DNA of 64,000 bases from Alopecurus myosuroides (Eukaryota; Streptophyta; Magnoliopsida; Poales; Poaceae), in NCBI GenBank assembly GCA_028641055.1, contig CM054057.1, positions 728,348,484-728,412,483 of the forward strand. The letters run 5' to 3'. Below are positions 55,133-64,000 of this stretch, piece after piece (the first letter of the stretch is position 1; the number at the start of each line of letters is the position of its first letter). Both the position numbers and the translations under genes were made by a program. Below the pieces are notes generated by a model, which was not told where the DNA came from, ran no database searches, and saw only the letters and a list, made by a program, of their open reading frames with translations.

Positions 55133-58100
55133 ATGGCTCCCAAGAAACAGGGGAAAACCCCTACCAAGACTAAAGCTGCCAACACCATTTCCGCCAATTG
55201 GGGGCGGTCTATGGTCACACAGGCCAAGTTGGAGGGTGGAGCTGGGAGTTCTTCCTCCTCAGGAAAATATCCAATGGAGGGTGCCGGGTAAGGAGACCGG
55301 CCCACCCCTACAAAAGATGAGGTAATCTGCTTCGTGGAACACGTGACCCGAGGTTTTCGACCACCGGTCATCCTTTTTTTCGTGATATTCTTAGTCACTA
55401 TGGCCTTCGCGTCTTTGACATCGGGCCCAACTCCGTGCTAAATATTACCCATTTTATCGTCCTTCTGAATCCTACTTGTGCACTCCGCCAAGTCTAGCTC
55501 TTTATCGAGCTTTATCAATGCAAACCATGCCGCGAAAGCGGTGATGGGGCGCTTCTTGCTTGCGGCGGGGTTTCGATCCAACGCCGCAAGAACTCTCTGA
55601 TGCCATCCCTCACCCTTAATTCTCATGTCAAGCACTGGCAGCTCTCTTATTTCTACTGCCAGGACACTTCCCCACCGGCCAAAAGAAACTGCCGGGTTAT
55701 TCTGATGGTCTTCTAGACATTTCTGATAAGTTTTAGGCCTTCGCCCCTGACCCGGACAGGGAGGCAATTCAACCCCTTCTTGCCAAGATCACCACTCTTA
55801 CAGCCCAGGGCCTCATCGGCCTCAACCTAGTGAAGACCTGGGTCGATTTTAGGATCCAGCCCAACTCATCCGCACGAAGCTGATGTGCGAGTATTCAGGA
55901 GAACCTTCTGATCCGCTCCGATATTCCGACAACATTTTCGCACCTGGCGACACTCATAAAACCATCAAGGGTTTTGTAACGGAAAAACTCGAAGTGATCC
56001 GGAACATATCCGGGTTAGAGCCCTTCACGCTTGAAACCCGGCCCCTGAGGTAAAAACCCGATTTTGGCGCCTTTACTTTCATTCTTTCCACTTGATACAG
56101 TTGGTAACCCGTATTTACACCTTTCAGGCTAATGACGACTTTTGGAAAATCAACGCCTCCCCTAGCTCCGAAAGTCCAGAGGAGCAAGAGGCCGTTCACT
56201 CGGATGAGGTTACTCTTCGAATTCTATTTGGTTCCTTTGAACTCGTCATAACCCCTTCATTTTCAACCATAACTTTGACGATATTTCAGAACAAGAGGAT
56301 GATGAGGAGGAAGACTCGGATGGCAAGGTAGAATCTGCCAGCGACGAGGACGAACGGAACCGGCGACCAAAGCCGGATCCAAAAGAAAAGCTCAAGAGGC
56401 CCCTTCCAAGGTTTCATATCCCCTCCTCGCATTCAATTCGCGTCACCTTAATGATATACCTGAGTTATTTTGACATTACTCCACTGGCCATTCTTGAAGG
56501 AGTCGCCCATGATCAAGCGTAGGTCAACTCGAAATAACCCGGGTGACAACGTCATCAACCCGGGTATTCTTCGACCCCCATTCGGCGGGCTGGTAATTAT
56601 TCTATCTTTTCTTGGCCGGCACATTCCCTTGAACTATTCTTATATGACATCTAACCTGGCAATTTTCAGCCTCTCCCGAGTCTGATGACGGATTTCCTTG
56701 TGACTTCGCGGTGAATACCGGGTAAGATCCCCTTCCGAACGCTCTTCCACACTTCACCACCCTTTCCTGACCGCGTATTTTAACTGTTTCTTGATAACAT
56801 TTACAGGGCCACGGTCGTCGTTAGCGACCAAGAGGGCATGGAAGACGAAGGCCGGGTCAAGGGAGCCCGGCCGATAAGACTACTGTCATGTCTGGCGATG
56901 AAAAGCAAACCTCGCCGATTAAACCGGACGCCCAAGAAACTGAGTATCCAATTGCTTCCCATGCGAGCAAGAAGAAGAAAGCCACAACCTTGGGTGCCGA
57001 AGGAGTGTCGGATTCCAATGCACAAATGACCCGGGCCGCTCCTTCTAAGAAGAAAACCTCTTCTCGGAATTCCCAAGGCCCCGGGTCTTCTGATACAGGT
57101 AAAGATACTTTTGATCAATTGATGAACACGCTCCTCACCATGAAGGCTTCAGAGGGCGATATTTTAGAGCGCATGGCTGCAGAGCACCAGGTAAAAGCGC
57201 TTGTCATCTCATATTGCATATCTAGTCCCCAAGTTCCGAGTATGACTTGCAAAAGTTATGCTTGGTACTTCACGCCAAATTATCCTAACATCCCACTAAT
57301 GTTTGCCCTCCTTTCTACTTTCAGGCACAGATAATCGGTCTGGATGAAACTTTACTGAAGACCGAACAACGTCTTCTTGCCGAGATAAAACGGCGGGAAA
57401 TCCTTGAGGATGACATGGAAGCTTTGAAGAAGGATTTCCAAATATAAGAAGAAATGCCACACCGCTCGGGACCGACTTGAAGAATTTATCGGATCAAATC
57501 ACCGACACTTACCAGATTTTACTGAGTAAGTTTTTGTCTGCCGACTAACTTCATGCTTCTTGTTATGCACCATTCTAGGTTTTATGATGCCTTCTTGCTT
57601 CTGTTTCAACTGCAGGTGCCAACCTTGCACCTCCAGAGGAAGATACTATTGCCAAGGCTAAGACCCTGAAGACTGTGCTCCGGACTTTCTTTGCCGGCAC
57701 AAAATTTATATTGGACGCCATACATTGGCCCACAGAAGCCTATCCGGGTGAAGAGAATCTTGTCCAAGCCTGCTCCACTGTGCCTGGCTGGATTGAACTT
57801 TGGAAACGTTCGTCCTGCCGAATTGGAATAACCCGGGCATTGACCTTGGCCAAAGCCTACTTTCCGAAGCTTGACCCGGCGAAGATAATATCCGGGTTTC
57901 CGAGTTTAAGGCGGATGGTGCCAATTTACGCCTAAGGATTTCAAGGCCATTCAGCGGTGCGCCCCTCGGCTACCTCTTTAGCCGATAGCTTGGACCTGAA
58001 TACGCTAATGGCTGCGTATGACGCTGATGGCAAAGTTATCACAGAGGAAGCACCCCCGCCCTTGGACCTCTTGGAGAAGTGGCTGATCACTCGGCCAAAA

Positions 58101-58273
58101 AGGAGGCAACCGCGAAGAGGGAGGCCGAGTTAAAATCAGGGCCATCCGCCTCTACACCGTCCGTCCTTCCACCCATCCGCCCTGGCGCGGTGAGTCCGGG
58201 TGGTTCTGCCAGGAAAGCTAAGCAGCAGGCCCAGGAGCAAGACCCGGAGGTCCGCACTCAGGAGGCCGAGTAG
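55133..58273 (+). pseudogene. Antisense extra ORF of element H, Transposase_28-like domain
   Basis: ATG at 55133 follows a good 3' splice site. It starts MAPKKQGKTPTKTKAANTIS, then VICFVEHVTRGFRPP, HYGLRVFDIGPNSVLNITHF, LYQCKPCRESGDGALLACGG, VSIQRRK and HWQLSYFYCQDT. These align with VDHVTRG, GIQLHDLPPNAM, GFGIQARQ and WRKKWFYV of the extra ORF of B. A stop after CALRQV (about 55492) and several frame shifts break it. Later exons include an acidic stretch near 56280-56400, a coiled-coil piece (57340-57500), a helical block (57620-57930) and the C-terminus EQDPEVRTQEAE with a stop at 58271-58273. The cellular role is unknown. Confidence 0.72.
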
Positions 58274-59267
58274 GGCGATGATGTCATAATACCTTAATCA
58301 CGTGGGACCTTTTTATTTGAACTATTTATTCTGCCAATGGTGCGCTTGTGCACTTCTGATACCGATGCCATACTTGTAATGTACTTCTATTCGGTGACAT
58401 ATTTTCGCGGCTTTCCCTGCCCTTTGATAATCGTGCTATTTTGTCTGTTCTTTTGAACTTGTTCTTGATACCCAGCTTTCTTTTTACCTCCCTTTGTAAG
58501 ACTCGATTTTCCGAGACCAGGAGTTTTAATACGTGGGCTTTTCTTTAAGTCCCCAAGACTCGGATGGTGAGGTTTTTCGAACTGCGACAGCCAAGTAGTT
58601 TGTTTCTGTTTCGAAGTCCCCCAGCCCCCATGACCCAAAGTTCGAGTAATGGGGGTGTGGCCTTTCTGAGAGAACAAATTACTTTTTACCGAGTCGCAAA
58701 CCTAAAGCCATTCCGTGTAAGTACTGAAGTTATGCTTGATAATTGTTGAGTTTCCGGCTTTTAGCCTTGTACTCTGCATAAACTTGTGGTTTAGATGACC
58801 CTTTTAACTATCTTGTACTGTAAGCCGGCTTTCGCGTGGATACCATGTTGTTACATCCATATGAGAACAGTGTCAGGCAAGTCCCATTGGGCTCCATGGC
58901 TGATTGTAATCGTAAGCGAACGAATCATGCCACTTTAGTGCGAGTCACATCAAGCTTAAGTAAGTCAAGAAAAGTTGGCTTCTTTGCCCAGTCATAAGAT
59001 TGCAGCCGTGCTCGTTTGCGAGGAATCGGCCCTTATAACTTATAGCTATCTATGCCGGGTCATTCGGGTTAGTGGTTGGTTACCTGAGCAACCAACCCCA
59101 AGACCTACATGCAATCGATGCTTTTGATGATACTGAATTATCGATGTCGCCGGGATGCTACTTACTTGTAATCAGGGTGTAATGATATAGGACTTGATAA
59201 CCATCTCTTTATTGATACTAGAAATTTTGGATCAGCAGGTCGCCTCATTAAAAACCTTCCAGTCCCC
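58274..59267. other. Element H spacer where pol would be expected
   Basis: About 1 kb of noncoding DNA between the 3' end of the antisense ORF and the last gag-PR codon. Several AGTCCCC(AAG) motifs occur (58551, 58613). I searched both strands for RT, RNase H and integrase motifs and saw none. Confidence 0.65.
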
Positions 59268-60250
59268 TTAGGTACCCTGGGTAGGAAAAGAGCGCGTCTG
59301 AAACCTGCTGCCCGTTACATTGTTTAGTTCCTCATAAGCGCTGGTCCCGGTCTGGCTTGACCAATGCACATTCTCCATATGTTGGATCTTTTCCTGAACC
59401 GGGTTTGCTAGCCAACCCGGGTGGGGTGTTTCCAATGACCTGGCTGTTGTAAGCGGCCGTGTGGCTTCTTCCTTTACAGCAAGCCGCTTGGGGGAATCAT
59501 CCTCGATTAAGGCCACCATTTTAGAATCTTGCGTTGCCTTGAATTTTGTTCTTTCGCCTTCAGTACTCGGCCTTTTTGATGTGGCTATATCCTCCGGGTC
59601 TGCTTGAGATCGGTAGTGCTTGAGTTCTTCTTTTCTACAGGCCTGCTCGGCCATTGCTGCGTCTCCTTCGTCACATTCAGCTGCTATATCTCGATTTCCA
59701 TGTATGGTAATGGTCTTCTTGGGACCCGGGATTTTTAGCTGTAGATATACGTAACACGGCCTAGCCATGAATTTGGCATAAGCCGGCCTTCCAAACAGCG
59801 CGTGATAGGGCTGCGTAATTCACTACCTGAAAGGTGAGCCACTCATTCGATAGTTATCCTTTGATTCTCCGAAAGCTACCTCAATGCGATTTTTCCCTCG
59901 GGCATGCTGAATGACCCGGCACTATTCCATGAAAAACTGTTGAGCTTTTTGCAGTTGAGATTCCTTGAGACCCATGCGTAGGAAGGTTTCCCAATACAGT
60001 ATATTGATGCTGCTTCCACCATCCATTAAACCTTCTTTAGTTCGTACCCATTAACTTGCGGTGCGACTACTAGTGCCAAGACTCCTGGGTGTTCCACTCT
60101 TTCTGGGTGATCCCTTCTGCTCCATGTTACCTCCTGTTCTGACCATCTCAAGTATCTCGGAACGGCTAACGAAACTGAGTTGACTGCTTGCTTCAGTATC
60201 TTTTTGTCCTTGTTAGATCCTCCTGTGGTATGCACATGATATTGACCCAA
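59268..60250 (-). pseudogene. Element H protease remnant and tail
   Basis: Upstream piece: RVEHPGVLALVVAPQVNGYE (about 60110-60050), then the active-site LMDGGSSINI at about 60032-60003 in another frame. The downstream piece (59768-59268) starts MARPCYVYLQLKIPGPKKTI, the usual end of Tat proteases, followed by an acidic Glu/Lys-rich tail ending GTSAYEELNNVTGSRFQTRS. It then stops where RT should begin. Confidence 0.78.
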
Positions 60251-61110
60251 TTGTTTGGGTTAGCCTGGAAGCCTCCTGCCCCCCTTGGTTATTACCTTGA
60301 TTTCCAGCCGCCGGTTACCAGCTGGGGGTGGGCCGTTGCCGGGTTTGCCCCTGGACCCGGTCCTCCTCCCCGCCCTGCACCTCGCATAGCTCTGTGCACT
60401 TCCTCATTTTTCCATCTTTGCAAATCGGCGCATTGTTCTAGGGGTTAGCTGGCCTGCCATTCCTGCTGTGCTTCGGACATGCCATTCTGAATATGTCCCA
60501 ATTGTTACCCGGCCTTGGTGGACCTTGATAGTTTCCTCCATGGTGGTTACCTCCGTTGAAATTTCCTTCTGCTCTTGGCCTTGAAGACCCGGCTTCGGTG
60601 TTAGCGACAAACTCGGAGCCTCCTTCGAAGGGACGCTTGTTCTGACTATTTCCATTGTTTCCTGACGCTGTTCCGTTGCCGGTTCTTCCATTACCGCTTG
60701 TGTTTGCTTTTGTCTTCTTGTCATCAGCTTCTTCTTCTGTGGTATCTGTCGCAGCGTGTTTGTTGCACGCATCCATCAATTCTCCCATTGTGACTTCTGA
60801 CGCATTTCGACTGGACTTCATGCGAGTTAACTTTTGGTGAATAATTTCCTGCAGGTCCCGTGAAAGTGCTTGATAAACGCGGTCTTCAATTCCTCCCAAG
60901 ACTTGATCGATCCCTCTGGTAGATTGGTGAACCACAATTTTGCTGCTCCTTCAGACATCATCAGATACATGAATTTGTCTTGGAGGTTCTCGGACGCGTT
61001 GCGGATTGACATTGCCATCTCGAACTGCTTAGCCATGTTTCGGGATCCATGGTTGGCTCATAATTCACTACTTTCCCTGGCTCTTTGAACTTTCCGGGTA
61101 AGGTTCAGCT
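60251..61110 (-). pseudogene. Element H gag core and Asn/Gly-rich tail
   Basis: MAKQFEMAMSIRNASENLQD and AAKLWFTNLPEGSIKSWEEL (61036-60850) are the gag domain, followed by LTRMKSSRNASEVTMGELMD and a low-complexity Asn/Gly/Arg stretch (60700-60480) before ICRHC-type zinc remnants (about 60440-60410). Two frame changes are needed. Confidence 0.78.
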
Positions 61111-62671
61111 CTAATATTGTCCGAGAGACACTTGGGCCCCGCAAGAATGATTGAAGCCGGCCTTGCCCTGGAAACGTCTGATGCCGCGGGGGGCGCGTCT
61201 GGGCGCTGTGCTGCGGGAGGTCCATGCGCTGCAGACCCGGCCGCGGCCCTCCGAGCCCTAGAACTGTCCACGACGGCCTGTGCTGCTGATACTGCCTGAG
61301 CGCGGGGAGGAGGCGGCATTTGCTGCTGCTCTTCCCTCCGCCGCGCCGAACTCGTTTGTAAATTCCCTTGCTGCTGGCTGACATATGGCGTCCCGTGCAT
61401 TCCGCTTCTGTGATCCGGGTAATTGGCTTGCTGTGCCACCACAGTGTGCAACAGCTCGATGGCTTGCCGAGTCTTCTCTGCATGGGGCGACTCTCCCACA
61501 GGTATTTGATTCAATGCGAGTGTCGCCGTAATACGTTGTCCATAGGATTGTTGTAGTGGCCGGCTGGCGTGCGGAATCGTGATGGTGGCGGCGGCAGTAG
61601 ATCGTTGCCGGTTGTGACTCTAGTTTGCGGTGGGGGTAACCCGGTCCGTTCATTCGCCGGATGTGTCGCTGCTGTTGTCTGTTGGGGTGCGGTTCCCTGG
61701 TTCACCACTGGTATCGGTTGGTCCTGAGGCGTGATGAACAAATTAGCCGGATTAATAACCCCGCCCGTTGCTGGCAACCTGGTGTGGTGCCTTTGATGTA
61801 TCCTGGACGTTTCCTCTCGAAGCCGGGTTTCCAACGCGTCTAGCTCGCGCCGTCGGGTGGCCATCCCCTGTCTATCTGCTTCCACTTGCCTTCTTTGCTG
61901 TTCCAATGCACGACGAGCCACGTCCAGATCTCTAACACGCTCTGCCGCGTTTTCTGGGGTGATAACAGTGGCGAGGACTGTAGGATCCAAAATCAAATTA
62001 TTATCGAACAGGGCCGGGTGACGCGGATTCGAGGGACCCGCCCCTGGTGTCCGATTGGCTTGAAACCCGAACATGTTGGCGTGTTGCTCTTCATCTGCTG
62101 CGCGACTGGTGACCGATGCTGACTCTCCATCGACCCGGGTCAAGACCGGGTCTGCGTTAACCGCGCCCTGTTGCTGGGCCACTGCCTGAGCCGCCCCGAC
62201 TGGTGCCGCGGCTGTGTTTCCTTGGTTGGCCGCGGGGGCTGCATAGACTGCAACTCGGCGCGCGATATCCGGTGTAAATTCAGGCTGTTCCTCCTCACCG
62301 TTCTCCTCATACCGGTTTTCCAGTAGATCCAGGATAGACCCGGTGTCATCTTCTCCTTGGACCCGGTCGCGGGGTCCATGCGGCTCTCCGGCCGTTCCCA
62401 CTCCGCGATGGGTTCTTCTGCCGGATATGTCGTTCCCGTTGATTCTTCATCATCTGATCGGATAGACGTGGCTTTTCCTGGCATAGAATCAGATCCAACG
62501 TTGTCAGGGACCGAATTGGAAGCACATACCATACCGATGAAGACGTTGATCCGGCCGATTGTTACGACGGATCCGGTTTCGAGGTGATCCGACTCCGGCC
62601 CCCAGCCGGAATCGTCCACCACCTTTTCTCCTTCGTGGTCGATGTAGATCTCGCCGATGACAAGATTCTCC
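61111..62671 (-). pseudogene. Element H gag N-terminal leader with coiled coil
   Basis: The probable start MENLVIGEIYIDHEGEKVVD (62671) lies 47 bp inside the PBS. The frame runs to about 62390, shifts, and continues 62401-61511 with an Ala/Gln-rich part and a coiled coil (ERVRDLDVARRALEQQRRQV ... RRRELDALETRLREETSR). After another shift, 61514-61120 carries IPVGESPHAEKTRQAIELLH and Ala/Pro-rich sequence. Large N-terminal extensions of this sort are typical of Tat gag. Confidence 0.75.
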
Positions 62672-62717
62672 ATGCCCTTCCGAGCTTCTCCCGTGATGTA
62701 GACACCTTTGGACGCAG

Positions 62718-62736
62718 GCCCCACGGTGGGCGCCAA
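62718..62736 (-). promoter_or_regulatory. Primer binding site of element H
   Basis: TTGGCGCCCACCGTGGGGC on the minus strand, one base from the LTR; differs from the PBS of B at one position in the shared part. Confidence 0.75.
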
Positions 62737-62737
62737 C

Positions 62738-63215
62738 TGTCGTGGGATAATCACGGCAGATGTTACCAGGGGTAACTGATCTTGGGGCAAGTCGACACAG
62801 GCGTTCGGGAGAGGGTTTAGCTCAAGGGAAGACATGGTACAACTTGATCTGACAGCCGGCAATCGAAGTCGCCGGATCTCTATTCTCGATACAATATCTC
62901 GATTAGGGTTTACACTGGATACTCGATACCACACGATATTGCTAGGGTTCTTAGATCTCTATCTAAACTACCTCCGGGGGTCAGTTTATAAAGCACCCGT
63001 ACCCCCTGGCTTGTCCTACAAGGCGCACCCTGAATCCTACCCGGACCCGGCGCACTAACCCTAACTTGCCTTTACAATAACCCACAATCCGGGTTATTGG
63101 GCCTACAAGCTTGGGCCTTCACAAGTTTCCCTATCCTTAGCCGGATCCTGCACATCATTCCTTGAGCCGGGTTATTCCTTGGAGCTTGGCCTACCCGGTT
63201 AGCATCCCCCTGTCA
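62738..63215 (-). repeat. 5' LTR of element H
   Basis: 478 bp, TGTCGTGGG ... CCCCTGTCA, followed by the TSD GATAC. Confidence 0.93.
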
Positions 63216-63220
63216 GATAC

Positions 63221-64000
63221 CCACGGCGCCAAGTCTGAACATTTGTTCAGCAAAAATTCAGTTAACCGCCGTGGATACAACATCTTCAGTCAGCCCCCAG
63301 TTGTATCACCGAACGTTTCAGTAGCGCAGCGGTACCGCTCCTTCCGCGCACACGCATCGACCGTGGGTTCGATTCCCACCCAGGGGAATTAACCCCATCT
63401 TTTTTCCCCCACGCGCGCAGGGGCAGGCCCCACGGGTCAGTGGCCCCTGTTGCCACCTCACAGCGCACACCCGCCCACGTGGCCGCCACCTGGGCACGGG
63501 CCCGCGCCGCAGAGGCCCAGGCTGGGTTGCCCTGGGTGAAAAACGCCCCAGGGGCCCCTCTGCAATTTCTTTTCTACCTTTTAGGTCCCTGCTATTACAG
63601 ATTAGCCCCCAAACTTAAAATGCACATAACTTTTATTTTCCAAACTCAAATAATGTAGATAAAATATGTTTTCTGCCCCAAATTTAATACTCTATCTAAT
63701 TACATCATTGGTTTTCTGTTTTGCACCTTCCAAATTGTTTCAAATTTCAAATTCAAACAATTCATTTAAAATTTGATTAATTGCATAACTATTTCAAACT
63801 TAATTCAAATAACCCAAATAAAATATGTTTTCCAACCAAAATTTCATGCTCTTTCCAAATATAACATTTGATTTCTGTTTTGAATAATTTAAATTGCTGA
63901 AAACAACTGTTTCTTATTTAATGCAATTTAAATTGCCAAATTCATAACTAATTCAATATTAATTCAAATAACACAAATAAAATATGTTTTCCATGCCAAA
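63221..64000 (+). repeat. 3' LTR of element G, second segment (runs off the window)
   Basis: Continues CCACGGCGCCAAG and matches 42149-42930. It holds the tRNA-like module (B box 63366-63376, T-run 63400-63405) and the 159-bp array (motif at 63663, 63822, 63981). Confidence 0.9.

Larger units (their letters stand above)
53480..63215 (-). mobile_element. Element H: Tat-type retrotransposon lacking pol, with antisense extra ORF
   Basis: LTRs of 477 and 478 bp (53480-53956, 62738-63215) are flanked by GATAC (53475-53479, 63216-63220). The minus-strand order is LTR, PBS, long gag, protease remnant ending near 59268, then an opposite-strand extra ORF (55133-58273), PPT and LTR. Reverse transcriptase, both RNase H domains and integrase are absent. 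The arrangement recalls the large non-autonomous partners of Tat elements (Dasheng-like) but keeps gag and the extra ORF. By eye the LTRs differ at 3 substitutions and 1 indel, so insertion is recent. Confidence 0.93.
40783..64000 (+). mobile_element. Element G: giant-LTR, minimal-internal non-autonomous retrotransposon (contains LINE and H)
   Basis: The 5' LTR is 40783-43837 plus 50126-51642, the PBS is at 51645, and the internal region is 51643-52118 (476 bp). The 3' LTR starts at 52119 (to 53479, then 63221 to beyond the window end). The LTR length without the LINE is about 4.57 kb. There is no coding capacity. It is inserted in the 5' LTR of F in opposite orientation; the left 5-bp flank is AACGG (40778-40782) and the right end is outside. 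Confidence 0.87.

Noticed and set aside
58274..59267. Hidden pol domain in H
   Set aside because: No YVDD, DDE, HHCC or RNase H motif in any frame that I could read.

Overview
The window is intergenic chromosome of a large-genome grass, most likely Triticeae (wheat/barley/rye type). I infer this from Athila-lineage LTRs with TGATACGTCTCC ends, Tat-lineage elements carrying an extra antisense ORF, chromovirus-type LTRs over 4 kb with an initiator-Met primer site, and insertion-within-insertion nesting. I found no host gene, rRNA, functional tRNA or CRISPR. Almost every base belongs to a transposable element or an element remnant.

Left block (1-24671) is a three-deep nest. The outermost element C is a Tat-type Gypsy on the + strand: 1-1051 and 23894-24125 are its 3' internal part with a minus-strand extra ORF, and 24126-24671 is its 3' LTR. 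Element A (1052-23893, TSD TGACC) is inserted in C. A has LTRs of about 4.5 kb and only 830 bp of internal DNA, with pol collapsed to a scar. Element B (7266-20151, TSD CCCCC, minus strand) sits in the 3' LTR of A. B is the only element here with a nearly complete gag-PR-RT-RNaseH-second RNaseH-integrase set, plus a plus-strand (antisense) extra ORF.

Middle block (24672-35459) is Athila-lineage debris on the minus strand. It has two D-type LTRs, each next to the same PPT-side internal sequence. A truncated Athila element E (gag and protease only) lies inside the first D LTR.

Right block (35460-64000) is a second deep nest. Element F (minus) has a 4.35 kb LTR and a 496 bp internal region. Element G (plus, same internal region, 476 bp) is inserted in the 5' LTR of F and runs off the window. 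A nearly full-length L1-type LINE (43838-50125, minus) lies in the 5' LTR of G. A Tat-type element H (53480-63215, TSD GATAC, minus) lies in its 3' LTR. H has gag, a protease remnant and the antisense extra ORF, but no RT, RNase H or integrase.

Four points deserve follow-up. First, F and G form a non-autonomous family with giant LTRs, almost no internal DNA and no recognisable polypurine tract. Second, the LTRs of A, F and G contain a degenerate tandem array phased at exactly 159 bp; in A and G a tRNA-like Pol III box A/box B/T-run module lies just before it. Third, three unrelated-looking Tat elements (B, C, H) each carry a promoter-bearing antisense gene between pol and the 3' LTR; B and H share a recognisable domain. 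Fourth, B repeats a polypurine-tract-like motif coupled to hairpins seven times in and around the antisense gene. Single-base indels dominate the differences between the two LTRs of B, so some frameshifts in B may be sequence errors.
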